This document shows, one piece after another, positions 25,209 through 34,923 of a DNA stretch of 41,750 nucleotides (its first letter is position 1; each line of letters opens with the position of its first letter). This stretch comes from JBNJGT01 sp964473285 (GTDB taxonomy: Archaea > Nanobdellota > Nanobdellia > Woesearchaeales > JACJVW01), in assembly GCA_964473285.1 (NCBI GenBank), contig CAYYOI010000010.1:1-41750 (forward strand), given 5' to 3'. The position numbers were made by a program, and so were the translations under genes. The notes beneath the pieces are model-generated. The model was not told the origin of the DNA and made no database searches. It worked only from the letters and a program-made list of their open reading frames with translations.

Positions 25209-26069
25209 ATGAAATTAGAAAGAACAAATGTTGAGTTTCCCTTGTGGCGAAAGAAAGTAGACTCGTCACTATTAACTGATTGTCAAACCCCAATTCCAAT
25301 CTGGGCTTATAAAATATGGAATCTCGACGGGAGGTTCTCCAAATGCTATTCAAAGAAAGGCCAAAAATCTAATACAACAATAATATATGAAGGGAAAAAA
25401 TACTGTGGATGGGTTGTAGACTCTAAACAAAATAGAAAAAATGCTTATCTTAGATTAATGGTTGATGAGGAGTTATCAGTTGAGCTTAAACGAAAATTTA
25501 TTATGACCTATATGAGGGATATTGAGTTTAGACTAAGAAGAGATAAAAGAATTAAGATTGAAGAAGAGATTCCTTTCTGGGAATTTATAGATATTGAATA
25601 TGATTACAAGAATAATGTATTCAGGTTTGAAGCGTACTATACCCAAAAGCCAAGCTTTCCTGAACTTTTTAGTAGACTTATAAAGTCTCCATCAATAAAG
25701 AAGATTGATGAGGAATTAAAAGATAAAGCCAAAGTAAGTATCTTCAAGCAAGAATGGAAAGAGAGAAGTGAATATGAGACTGAAATAGGGGCAAAAAATG
25801 TTATATACATGTTAATAGATACTCATAAGAAATTGTTGTATGTTGGGGAAGCTAAAGATATGATTAAACGGTTCTCACAAGGTCACCCATCTATCTCAAA
25901 TTGGGACTATTACAGATATAATGTATTGCCCTCAAAGCTTGAGAAATATAGGTTGGAGATGGAACGTATGGTTATAAAGAACTTTTCTTCATTACTAAAT
26001 GATTTTGATTGTATCTCAGAGATAAATTTTTCAAATTATAAATTAGTGAATAAGAAAATCGATAAATAA
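25209..26069 (+). CDS. Protein with C-terminal GIY-YIG nuclease domain
   Basis: Residues from about 197 form a GIY-YIG-type domain: NVIYMLIDTHKKLLYVGEAK gives the first two strands, with Y-M-L and Y-V-G in the right spacing. Arg follows in MIKRFSQGH, and a later Glu lies in the helix LEMERMVIKNF. The 190-residue N-terminal domain is unassigned, has WAYKIWNLDGRF and WVVDSKQNRKNAYLRL, and may recognise DNA. It starts 2 bases after the JAMM gene and ends the operon, convergent with the DISARM operon one base away. As the only nuclease of the operon it could be the restriction arm against DNA lacking, or carrying, a sulfur modification. Confidence 0.7.
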   Translation: MKLERTNVEFPLWRKKVDSSLLTDCQTPIPIWAYKIWNLDGRFSKCYSKKGQKSNTTIIYEGKKYCGWVVDSKQNRKNAYLRLMVDEELSVELKRKFIMTYMRDIEFRLRRDKRIKIEEEIPFWEFIDIEYDYKNNVFRFEAYYTQKPSFPELFSRLIKSPSIKKIDEELKDKAKVSIFKQEWKERSEYETEIGAKNVIYMLIDTHKKLLYVGEAKDMIKRFSQGHPSISNWDYYRYNVLPSKLEKYRLEMERMVIKNFSSLLNDFDCISEINFSNYKLVNKKIDK

Positions 26070-26070
26070 G

Positions 26071-26940
26071 CTACATTTCTTTCTCTACATCAATTTTTCT
26101 TGAAATGTCCCAGAGTCGATAGAATGTATCTGTAAGCTCCTTTAAATCTTCTTCAATAATGACTCCTAGCTCGAAATTGTAATATAAGCTTGGATAAGTT
26201 AGATTTGCACTTCCAAGATAAGCTTTCTTACAGTCAAATATTATCAGCTTAGCATGAAGAGAAGAGATCTGTTTTCCCGTCTCATCATCAACTATATGGT
26301 AGTCTCGGAAAAATAAATTGTTCAATAAATTATGTTGTTTAAACTCTCGTATTAACTTAATGATGCCCTGTTTATGGTCATCATTCTCTCTACTATGAAA
26401 TTCTCGAGTGATAATTTTGATGAGACAACCTCGACGGGCTGCATTGATTAGGTCTTCAATTATAGCATCTTGACCAATTGTGTCAAAGAAAGGGTTACAG
26501 ATTAGTATTTCCTTTGTTGATTTATTTATTTCAGTTCTAATTGACAATAGAAGATCATTTATTTTTTCAATATGATGATATCTTTCATCTTCGGGGAAAG
26601 TGGCAACAATTTGAAATTTTCCTGTTCTGATCTCTTTATCTTTTATCTCTGACTTTATTTTAAGGCTTTTTAACTCTGAACTTATATACTCATCTAACTG
26701 TTGCTTATTTAATGAGAAAGAATATTCACAAATATCGTCAGATATTTTTTCCTTTTTGATTACAGCTTTATTCTGTAAGTGATATAATAATGATCTATCT
26801 TCAATATCCTCTTTAACAATTGGTCTAATATGCTTTAAGATTTCTGAACCTTGTAAGACTTCATTCTCAGAGAAAATTTCTTCTAATATCTCTTTAATCT
26901 GTCGTATTACTCTTTTTTCTTTCAATAGTTCTGCCAGCAT
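26071..26940 (-). CDS. drmC: DISARM protein DrmC, phospholipase D-like nuclease
   Basis: DrmC has a single PLD active-site half, as here: SLHAKLIIFDCKKAYLGSAN near residue 230 gives H-x-K-x4-D and the following GSAN. A second part of the fold, with ILICNPFFDTIGQD, lies upstream. The first 90 residues are helical. It is the last gene of the operon, 2 bases after drmB, the same relative order as known DISARM systems (drmA, drmB, drmC). PLD-like enzymes of this group act on nucleic acids as dimers. Called as DrmC by domain plus context; alone it could only be called a PLD-like protein. Confidence 0.82.
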   Translation of the reverse strand: MLAELLKEKRVIRQIKEILEEIFSENEVLQGSEILKHIRPIVKEDIEDRSLLYHLQNKAVIKKEKISDDICEYSFSLNKQQLDEYISSELKSLKIKSEIKDKEIRTGKFQIVATFPEDERYHHIEKINDLLLSIRTEINKSTKEILICNPFFDTIGQDAIIEDLINAARRGCLIKIITREFHSRENDDHKQGIIKLIREFKQHNLLNNLFFRDYHIVDDETGKQISSLHAKLIIFDCKKAYLGSANLTYPSLYYNFELGVIIEEDLKELTDTFYRLWDISRKIDVEKEM

Positions 26941-26942
26941 TT

Positions 26943-28787
26943 TTATCGGTATTTTAGTAGATCATGCCAGAAACCTTTGTATATCAATTTTCCGCCTTCA
27001 TATTTACCAATTAGTTTCTTTCTATCCAAATCCTTATTTAGTTTTATACATGATATTTCACTAATATATGAACAATGCAAACAAGCTCCTTTTTCATCAT
27101 TGATACAAATCGGATCATAAATACATCGATTGGCATGTTCAACTGTTCTATCCAGCCATGGAATAATTGTGCCTTCAAATAAAGAAGCCATTGCACCCAT
27201 CTCGGAAGGATTATTACTGTATATTAGTATTGCTGGAATATTCGGGAAGATTATTTCTCCCATTGATTCTTTATCGATTCCACAGATATCAGAACCAGTT
27301 ATTAGAAGGCTATGAGATATTGAATGTAAAGCATTATAGACAAATTTGAAAGCACTATTACCTTCAATTTCATTTAATGAATGAGCTTGGCTTAAATCTA
27401 TATTCTTCAGGAACCATTCTTTTCTTTCTTGGTCTGTCTCAGGTATGGAATCAATTTTCTTCAAATCATATAACCAATTAAGAATTCTATTGCGATCAAC
27501 TTGAAATAGAATTCCCTCAGTAGTCTGAACTGCTCCATATATGGGAGTTTTGTAGTTATTTCTATCATCCTGAACATCTGGGAATTTGCATAACTTACAT
27601 TTTTTTGGATCAAATTCCTTCCTAGAGTATCCATAAACTGATGTTATAATGTTAAGATCTTCTATTAACCAAGCTTCGGTAAACCCTAATTCTTGGATAC
27701 GGTCTCTAAAAGCTTCAAAGGTTCTTTTTTTACTAATCTCCGTTTCAGACTCAATCATTTGGGTCATACTCCTGAAATTCTTTTCTCGTGGTCTGCCTTG
27801 ATTTAGACCCAGGTCTTCCTTACATGACATAAACTCAAGCAAAGAATATGAAATGTCTTCAACTAATTCACTATCCCCAATTAGACTTCTAACGTATTCA
27901 ATAACTCTATTCTTTATTTCACTTTTCTGACTTACTGCTTTTTGTCGTATCTCATCCGGTATTTGTGCACCGAGTTGTTTTAATCTTTCAATAAGAGCAG
28001 CGGCTTCATCATCTCCTTTCTCTTCGTCATAAAGTAATTCTTTTAATTTAAATTCTCCTAGAATGTCTAAATATTTTCCTATAACTAACTCTTGATAGTT
28101 CGGAACATTATTTAGTCTATCTTCATCAGGTAAATTAACAAAGTTTGTGGAATGAGGGTAAAAGATAGTTCCTGCTGTAGCAGGTACTGGGTACATACTT
28201 GAGACGCCTGTTGCAGGGTCAAATCCATTCAGATCTCTTTTTTCATTACAATTTGGATAATGACATACCCACCTCCATTGTCCTATATCCGAACTTCCCC
28301 CGGCACCTTTGTGCAACTTCATATATTTTAACCCATGTTTTGAACATCTTTTTAGTTCAATCTGATCTACAAATCCATACTGATTAACATAAACAAAGGG
28401 AAGTTGCTTCAATTTTCCTTTATTACACACAACACATTTGAATCTATTCTTTGTTATTTTGGCAATATCCTCAGCTTCTGAGAACGAATAACCTTGTTTA
28501 CACACACCACAATACATTGTTAGTGGATGGAGTTTTAATCGTACACGTTTGGGTTTTTTGAAAACAAAATCATCTTGTGTTGATGGCAAGTCACTTCCTT
28601 TCCCTTCAGCAAACATTTTCTTGAGCCCAATTATCCTTGAGAAAATCCTATTTGTATTTACACTTGTTATCGGAACTGTCTCAACTTCATCCACAGTCAT
28701 AATTAAGTTATCAAAACTTACGTAACATCCAGGGAGGTAACGAAACAATACACTTGATAGATTTCTTGAAATAACCCCTTTAGTCAT
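26943..28787 (-). CDS. drmB: DISARM protein DrmB (DUF1998 family)
   Basis: DrmB works with the DrmA helicase to load on invading DNA. The 614-residue protein has Cys pairs for zinc near residue 93-125 (CGVC and CVVC), a group near 148-185 (CSKHG, VCHYPNC) and a C-terminal DUF1998-like end with CIYDPICI, ACLHCSYISEISC. The N-terminal segment RNLSSVLFRYLPG resembles the conserved start of the family. It overlaps drmA by 8 bases and is followed by drmC at 2 bases, so the three are translationally coupled. Length is normal for DrmB. Confidence 0.85.
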   Translation of the reverse strand: MTKGVISRNLSSVLFRYLPGCYVSFDNLIMTVDEVETVPITSVNTNRIFSRIIGLKKMFAEGKGSDLPSTQDDFVFKKPKRVRLKLHPLTMYCGVCKQGYSFSEAEDIAKITKNRFKCVVCNKGKLKQLPFVYVNQYGFVDQIELKRCSKHGLKYMKLHKGAGGSSDIGQWRWVCHYPNCNEKRDLNGFDPATGVSSMYPVPATAGTIFYPHSTNFVNLPDEDRLNNVPNYQELVIGKYLDILGEFKLKELLYDEEKGDDEAAALIERLKQLGAQIPDEIRQKAVSQKSEIKNRVIEYVRSLIGDSELVEDISYSLLEFMSCKEDLGLNQGRPREKNFRSMTQMIESETEISKKRTFEAFRDRIQELGFTEAWLIEDLNIITSVYGYSRKEFDPKKCKLCKFPDVQDDRNNYKTPIYGAVQTTEGILFQVDRNRILNWLYDLKKIDSIPETDQERKEWFLKNIDLSQAHSLNEIEGNSAFKFVYNALHSISHSLLITGSDICGIDKESMGEIIFPNIPAILIYSNNPSEMGAMASLFEGTIIPWLDRTVEHANRCIYDPICINDEKGACLHCSYISEISCIKLNKDLDRKKLIGKYEGGKLIYKGFWHDLLKYR

Positions 28788-31700
28788 CTTGTTTGTCCTC
28801 CTCTAAGTTATCATTGAAATCTTTTTCATCTTTTTCATGATCATATCCCGAAATATCTGGTTTCACATTTTTAGCAATATATGCATCATTCCCAACCAAG
28901 ACCGTACAGGATTCTCCAATATCTCTTAAACTTGATAAAACTTTAAATTCTCCTTTTCTCATTGCATTTGGAAAGAATATATTCTTTGGCCTTTTATTTA
29001 TAGCATCAAAATATTTAGGAATGATCTTTTGAATGTATTCTTGAAAGTTTGGTTTCAGGACATCTTTGTCAGTCTGTAAAGCAAAGTTTAAGAATTCAAT
29101 TATCTCTTCTCTCTCAATAATTTTTTTCCCTTCAAACTCTCTTTCAGTTGCTTTTAAAAATGCAGGACATCCTACAATCAAACTATATATATTTTGTTGA
29201 TATAACTCATCTTGTTTAGTTACATTAAAATAGTTTAGGATTGCCGAACTAAAAAGCCCAGGCAGTGTCTTTTCAATACTATATTTAGACCAACGAGTTA
29301 GAGGAACTGCTTCCACCAATAAGTCCTTATAGTCGTGGAATTTTTCAAAGTACTTATAATAACTTTGGTCTCTTTCCCTGTTAGCATTGAATGTGATAAA
29401 TACTAGTCCCGGGAATGTTCTTCCAACACGACTCATTGCTTGTATATATTCAGAATTATTTCTTGGCATACCCATAAAACTCATGAAATTTAAATCTTCA
29501 AGGTCAACACCATGCGAGATCATCTTGGTCGCAATAATTAAATCAATTCTTTCTTCATCTGTTATTTCTTTTTTTGACAACAAATTAAGCATATTTCTGA
29601 TCTGTTTGAAATCTTTATCACCTGTAATATCTTCTTTCTTTATTCGCTTAATCCCCTCCTTTTCAAGTTCCTCATTTACTTGGGTCTCTATGCTTTGTTT
29701 TAGGGTATCTGCTTCACGTCTAGAAAGATGATATGACAATATATTTCGATAAGTATTAATCAGCTCTAATGCTTCTTCTTCAGTTGTTATCCCAATATCC
29801 AACTCGATTATTTTCTTTGGATTAACTACATATTCTCTAATTAATTTGTAATATTCTTTTAGAATGTAATAATGAGCCCAAATAATTGCCCTATTGTGCG
29901 GTACAACACCAACAACGAACCGGTGTAATTCATCTTTCTGGTAGGAATAAAAAGATTTATCTCTTTGATGCCCATGAAAGGGGAAACTATACCCTTTTTT
30001 TAAATAAAGTTCCCAAATCTGACGAGGATATTTAGTAATTGTTGCAGTTGCAGCTATAATCTTCATTTCTTTTCCATTTGATAATTTCTTTTGGTAGTGT
30101 TTTAAAAAACTCTCAAAATGTGAATCTAGTGTCCCAAAATCTTCTCTAATCAAATGCATTTCGTCTTGAATTAGGAGGGTTGGAGTGGGGTCTTTTATTG
30201 GCTCAATTTCCATAAATTCTGAAGGATCGACCTCGCAGTGTTTAATGTCTGTATTGCTTTTAGGACATGATTCTATACATTTATTCTTAATAAAGAAGTA
30301 ACCATGCTTTGGACATTTGTATTTAATTTGACCGTATAGTTGTTTAAAGCTTTTGTTGGTTCCAATTATTGTTATTTTGTCTAAGGTACTGATAATAAAG
30401 GTTGGAAGATAGCGGTAACATTCATTGTCTGTGATGTAAAGTGGAAGGATATTGTCTTTATCTGGATTTGGACAATCCTTGTTTGAACATACATGTAATA
30501 TCCTAATTGTTTCATAATCCCCTCTAAGGTTTACTTTGCTCCCACAAAATGGGCATTTAGAAATTACAAGATACTTATTTGGGTCTATTTCATTTACAAG
30601 TTTAATATTGTCTTCTTCCTTATATGGGTCAGTTATCTTATTAGGAGTATTATAGCTCCCCACATAATAACCAACACTAAACTGTTCTCCTTGAAGTTTC
30701 TCTTCATTCCGAATTAACTCCGCACTGGCAAAGATTTTTCCAATTCTTTCAAGTTGCTGAAGAGACAACATTCTCAATGGAAATTTTGTCCATGCACTCA
30801 CGCCTATCTTTTTTCCTCTGATTCTATCAAAAAATGCTGTAAATATTATTAATCCTAGATATGATTCAGTCTTCCCACCACCGGTAGGGAAATGAACAAT
30901 ATCTACTTGCTCTCTGTAGTTTGGTATTCCTTTATATTCAGATACTCCTATGTCAGGTATATTCATTACAATAAAAATGATTTGAAATATTCTCCAAGTA
31001 GGGTACTTAGATGAATTCAGAAATGCCTTATTCATTAGTTTAAAAGCATACATAATATCTTCCTTCTCCTTAATCAATTCTATACCCGCAGAAAATCTTT
31101 CTATTTCATGTTTGAATTTGGAGATATCTTCTTGAAATCTTGCTTGCCCATCTTCACTAAAGTTTTCATCACTTTCCTTACGAGTTTTAAATAATGCATT
31201 AGACCTTTCAAGTTCTTCTTTCATGGACAGGAGAATATTTTTTAATAGAGGGATAGGGTCTTCTGAAAGCTCTTTAAATGTGGCTGCATAGCTTTTTCCA
31301 TCATTTGTCGATACATTGGTCACAGGCACTAGTTTTTTCTGTTCAAATGTTGCTAGGTGCTTTGTTTCAATTATTTTTTTATCAATAACATTGAGATTAC
31401 AATTTTCTCCTTTTCCATAGATTCTTCCATCATATTTGTAGTCATCTTTAAGGTATTCTACTACAAATGGAATCATTTCCGTACCTTCTAATGTAATCAT
31501 TAATTTTGAATCGAAAATTGTTCTCTCAAGATATATGCTGCTCCTCTTATCACACATATTTGCAAATTCAATACTTACTAAGAAATTGTCAGCATCAAAA
31601 TCTTTTATTGTACAATTGATTGATAATTTCCATTCAGGCTGAACCAACTTTTCTTTCCACTTTTCTAATTCTTCCTGATAAGTGTGTTCATCATATAAAC

Positions 31701-32400
31701 AGAATAATGGAATTTTTTCAGCTTTTTCTCTTTCTGCAAAAGAAATCTTTTTCTTTTTTTTATCATCTTCCTCTTCTTCCTCATCCTCGGGGATAATTTT
31801 CTTTTTGTAAAATATGTCCTGATCTTTAAGTGCTTTTTTAGTGATTAATTCTATTTCATCTTGAAAGTCAAATGATTTATATCTGTTCTCAAAAATCTCA
31901 CTTATTGAAATCTCCACTTCTTTTTTAGGTAGATTAATCTTCTTAAACACTGGAAGGATTTTTTCTGCAAAATTATACTTGGGTGTTTTATTCTCTTTTA
32001 CTCTACTTATATCTTCTTCAACATAAGATAGAAAGTCTTGTTCACTCTTGCCTGATTCTTTTAGCGATTCAATATTATGTTTTCTTTGTTCACCGAATGT
32101 AGGAAAAACTCTATAGTAAAAAAAAGCCGAAGGGATTATCTTGATTTTGGCTTTCTTATCTGTATTTTTTGATAAGAGAAACTCTGCCTTAAGATTATGT
32201 GGGGCAACCATCGTTTTATATTTAGATCTCTTTTCTGTTGAAAGATTCTCATTTAAAGTACCTACAAATATTTGAGAACTAGGTTTGGAACCTTTAAGTT
32301 TATCAAAATCCTCTTTTGTCCTACCCAAAAGACGATCTTTTACAATAGCATAATTGTTCTTAACAAATTTCTCCATCCATTCTGTTTTCAATTTAACCAT
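28780..32400 (-). CDS. drmA: DISARM helicase DrmA
   Basis: This is a large superfamily 2 helicase, the core of DISARM, which in known systems engages incoming DNA. Walker A is FPTGGGKTESYLGL near residue 503, the DExx box is IQDEMHLIRE near 748, motif III is ATAT, and the C-terminal helicase lobe has ATKMISHGVDLEDLNFM near 960 and QAMSRVGRTFPG near 990. A zinc-binding region with four CxxC-like pairs lies between the first motifs (CPFCGSK, CSNKDCP). A long acidic/lysine-rich stretch occurs near 205-230. Its 1206 residues fit DrmA. It overlaps drmE-like and drmB by 8 bases each. Confidence 0.9.
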   Translation of the reverse strand: MVKLKTEWMEKFVKNNYAIVKDRLLGRTKEDFDKLKGSKPSSQIFVGTLNENLSTEKRSKYKTMVAPHNLKAEFLLSKNTDKKAKIKIIPSAFFYYRVFPTFGEQRKHNIESLKESGKSEQDFLSYVEEDISRVKENKTPKYNFAEKILPVFKKINLPKKEVEISISEIFENRYKSFDFQDEIELITKKALKDQDIFYKKKIIPEDEEEEEDDKKKKKISFAEREKAEKIPLFCLYDEHTYQEELEKWKEKLVQPEWKLSINCTIKDFDADNFLVSIEFANMCDKRSSIYLERTIFDSKLMITLEGTEMIPFVVEYLKDDYKYDGRIYGKGENCNLNVIDKKIIETKHLATFEQKKLVPVTNVSTNDGKSYAATFKELSEDPIPLLKNILLSMKEELERSNALFKTRKESDENFSEDGQARFQEDISKFKHEIERFSAGIELIKEKEDIMYAFKLMNKAFLNSSKYPTWRIFQIIFIVMNIPDIGVSEYKGIPNYREQVDIVHFPTGGGKTESYLGLIIFTAFFDRIRGKKIGVSAWTKFPLRMLSLQQLERIGKIFASAELIRNEEKLQGEQFSVGYYVGSYNTPNKITDPYKEEDNIKLVNEIDPNKYLVISKCPFCGSKVNLRGDYETIRILHVCSNKDCPNPDKDNILPLYITDNECYRYLPTFIISTLDKITIIGTNKSFKQLYGQIKYKCPKHGYFFIKNKCIESCPKSNTDIKHCEVDPSEFMEIEPIKDPTPTLLIQDEMHLIREDFGTLDSHFESFLKHYQKKLSNGKEMKIIAATATITKYPRQIWELYLKKGYSFPFHGHQRDKSFYSYQKDELHRFVVGVVPHNRAIIWAHYYILKEYYKLIREYVVNPKKIIELDIGITTEEEALELINTYRNILSYHLSRREADTLKQSIETQVNEELEKEGIKRIKKEDITGDKDFKQIRNMLNLLSKKEITDEERIDLIIATKMISHGVDLEDLNFMSFMGMPRNNSEYIQAMSRVGRTFPGLVFITFNANRERDQSYYKYFEKFHDYKDLLVEAVPLTRWSKYSIEKTLPGLFSSAILNYFNVTKQDELYQQNIYSLIVGCPAFLKATEREFEGKKIIEREEIIEFLNFALQTDKDVLKPNFQEYIQKIIPKYFDAINKRPKNIFFPNAMRKGEFKVLSSLRDIGESCTVLVGNDAYIAKNVKPDISGYDHEKDEKDFNDNLEEDKQDD

Positions 32401-34921
32401 TTTCTATCTCGGAGGACAGTTCCTTTGAGAGCAGTTTATTTAGGTAATTATAAGGTACTTCCATCCCAGAATTTATAGATTTTACCCTTTTCATTGATAT
32501 TGCATCACTAAAGTCTTCAATATGTAATCCTAACTCCTCATCAATTAAATCATCTTCAAATTTTGCCTTTATCCCCTTTTTAAGAAGGATTTCCTTAATA
32601 CGACGTAACACTTTATGATTAATACTTCTAATTCTTTTTATTGCCGAGATAATCCTTTGATGTTTTTCTTCTAAAAAATCTATGCCATATGCTTTTGCGA
32701 TACATAATATATTATTTGGATTTCTTGGACCTATTGTTTCTCCTGAAATCCAGAATCTTACTGAAATCTCGGTTTTAATATCAATTCCTGCCTCCTTCAG
32801 TTTATCAAAAGCCTCCGAAATACTATCGTTCTCCTCAACAATCCGCTTCTTTAGCAGGAAAGCCCATGATTTTGCAAAAACTGCATCATCTCTTAATTTT
32901 GGATGTTCATGGACTCTTTTCAATAACTCCTGTGCAACAGTGTTTCTTGCACCACTATCAACAAGAATAATTAAATCATCTGGTTTGATCATATTGGCTG
33001 TTTTATATTCTTCAGATGTCTTCTTCTCAGTAATTATTGGAAGTCTTTTTGTTTTATTTACATACATTACGGTTCCATCTGTAAAGTCTATTCTAAAAGA
33101 CTCAATTTTGATATCACCCTTGGATGATAAAATCTCTTTATAATCAACACTGGAATCATTGTCAACCTCCCAATCCTCTTCGCCCTCGAGATGAGATGAT
33201 TTTAATTCACTATCAATCTCACCAAAGACATCTTTTAGTTTTGGATCTTCTATTTTCTCAAGATATTTTTCAGATTCATCATGTATCCCCTCTTTTTCGT
33301 AGGAATATTCCTTATCATACTTGTTTTTTAGCTGTCCTTTAATGGCTTTGCTGTCAATCTTCAATAATCTTGATAATGCATATGCCCTAGTAGATAAACC
33401 AAATTCTTTATGGCTTCTTACGTTATCATATTCAATCTGCTTCTTTAGAATAGTTGTTTCAGTAGGATAAAGTAAAAATTCAATTTCTGGAGAAAGATTT
33501 AATCTTAGAGTTAGTCTAGTGTTCTCAGGTCTGATAGGCATTGTCCCACAAATAAAAACTTTATCTAATGGAAAATTGATATCATAAAGATCAGAATATT
33601 TTCTAATTAAGATATTTTTTTCTTCTAAAGACTCTTTGCTTATTTCTTCTTCCTTTTCCAGATAGTCATAAACAGCTTGACTATCACATTCCCTATAAGT
33701 AATAATTAAATACCTTTTTTTGTTTTCTATTGCATGCTTAATTACCTTTTTGATATATTCAGACTTAGGCGAGTTATGACTCTGTAAATATTCTGCAATA
33801 TCTTCATATAATGAAATTGCATTTTGTGCATAAGCTGCCATCATTTGACTATCTTCCCCAATTTTTGAGCAAAAGTATCTAATTTTTTCCAACCTGGCAG
33901 ATAAGGAGTGCATAGAAAAGTATGAACTTTCCTCGGCATTTTCTACAAAGAATAGGGGGGCTATGGTCTTTTCAAGAATACTAATCTGCTTAGAAAAGGT
34001 ATATGCTAAATATCTAAGATTAGGATTTCCTTCCTTTCGAAAAATCTTTATTGTATTGGTAAAAAAGTCCCAACATTTATACAATAATTCATTTAATCTT
34101 GTATCCTGGTCAAATACATGAAACTTCTTTTTGATTCCTCGAATATTATTCTCAATAAACACTGCACTTTTGAGGAAATAGTTCTTTGTATATGTTTCCT
34201 TATCGTAGTTAAGCTCTTCGAGTTCATTACTAAACTCATCTGATAGAATTTCAGGAGTCCAACTCCAGACTGGAAATCCTATTGATTTAAGATAATCAGT
34301 ATTAGCTGAATAAGGGTCAGTAGAAATGAATATTATTGATTTTAGATCCTTTGAATCTGCCCAATCTAAAAACTTTTCAATATCTTCTGGATTTATTCTA
34401 CGGTTCATCTGAACAATTATCACACCAATATCGGAGGTTATAGGGTCATCAGGAAGCAACTTGATACTTGTAGAAATAATAATTTGAGAGTCTTTGGCAT
34501 ACTCTCTATCTCGCTTAGACATCCCTCTATATTTTACATAAACTGGTTTTATGTTACCATTACGGCTGACCAAACCAAGTGGTGCAACGATATTAGATAA
34601 GGGAGAGCCTGCAAGATCCAATTTTAAATAATTCTCTCGAATTTCAAGATTATCACTCACAACAAACACTTTTCTCTTGTTTTTCACTTCACTCTTCATG
34701 GATTCTTCAAAAAGTTCATAATATGCTTCCACTGCAAAGGGGATTACCATATTGCAGAAGTGAACTGGATAGGAAACACTCAACCTAATTTTCTGGCTTA
34801 TTGCCTTATTAACAACTCTCAGAAGACTCCTATCCACAGTATGAAAATTTAATCCTTTTCTATTGTAACCAATACAAGTATCTTCAATCAAAATGCTTTT
34901 CCAGATTTTTTGTTCATCCAA
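32393..34921 (-). CDS. drmE: Large DISARM-associated protein, probable DrmE
   Basis: Class 2 DISARM has a large protein of unclear activity, DrmE, next to DrmA. This 842-residue protein holds that place: it is coupled to drmA by an 8-base overlap and has similar size. I see no complete Walker A or catalytic motif. The arrangement of hydrophobic strands (VFVVSDNLEIR, IGVIIVQMNR, LKSIIFISTD) suggests a degenerate helicase-like or Rossmann fold in the N-terminal third. The middle is helical and highly charged. The C-terminal third has LIILVDSGARNTVAQELLKR and ISVRFWISGETIGPRNPNN. The identification rests mostly on context, so an unrelated partner remains possible. Confidence 0.55.
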   Translation of the reverse strand: MDEQKIWKSILIEDTCIGYNRKGLNFHTVDRSLLRVVNKAISQKIRLSVSYPVHFCNMVIPFAVEAYYELFEESMKSEVKNKRKVFVVSDNLEIRENYLKLDLAGSPLSNIVAPLGLVSRNGNIKPVYVKYRGMSKRDREYAKDSQIIISTSIKLLPDDPITSDIGVIIVQMNRRINPEDIEKFLDWADSKDLKSIIFISTDPYSANTDYLKSIGFPVWSWTPEILSDEFSNELEELNYDKETYTKNYFLKSAVFIENNIRGIKKKFHVFDQDTRLNELLYKCWDFFTNTIKIFRKEGNPNLRYLAYTFSKQISILEKTIAPLFFVENAEESSYFSMHSLSARLEKIRYFCSKIGEDSQMMAAYAQNAISLYEDIAEYLQSHNSPKSEYIKKVIKHAIENKKRYLIITYRECDSQAVYDYLEKEEEISKESLEEKNILIRKYSDLYDINFPLDKVFICGTMPIRPENTRLTLRLNLSPEIEFLLYPTETTILKKQIEYDNVRSHKEFGLSTRAYALSRLLKIDSKAIKGQLKNKYDKEYSYEKEGIHDESEKYLEKIEDPKLKDVFGEIDSELKSSHLEGEEDWEVDNDSSVDYKEILSSKGDIKIESFRIDFTDGTVMYVNKTKRLPIITEKKTSEEYKTANMIKPDDLIILVDSGARNTVAQELLKRVHEHPKLRDDAVFAKSWAFLLKKRIVEENDSISEAFDKLKEAGIDIKTEISVRFWISGETIGPRNPNNILCIAKAYGIDFLEEKHQRIISAIKRIRSINHKVLRRIKEILLKKGIKAKFEDDLIDEELGLHIEDFSDAISMKRVKSINSGMEVPYNYLNKLLSKELSSEIENG

Positions 34922-34923
34922 TT

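Noticed and set aside
20835..26069. Canonical Dnd or Ssp phosphorothioation system
   Set aside because: Only the desulfurase and a PAPS-reductase-like protein fit; DndB, DndD, DndE, SspB and SspE are missing and the PAPSr protein has extra PUA-like and ferredoxin domains, so only a relation in chemistry is proposed.
26071..26940. Phospholipase D acting on lipids
   Set aside because: A single HKD motif, no secretion signal, and the position after drmB point to the DISARM nuclease-like DrmC.
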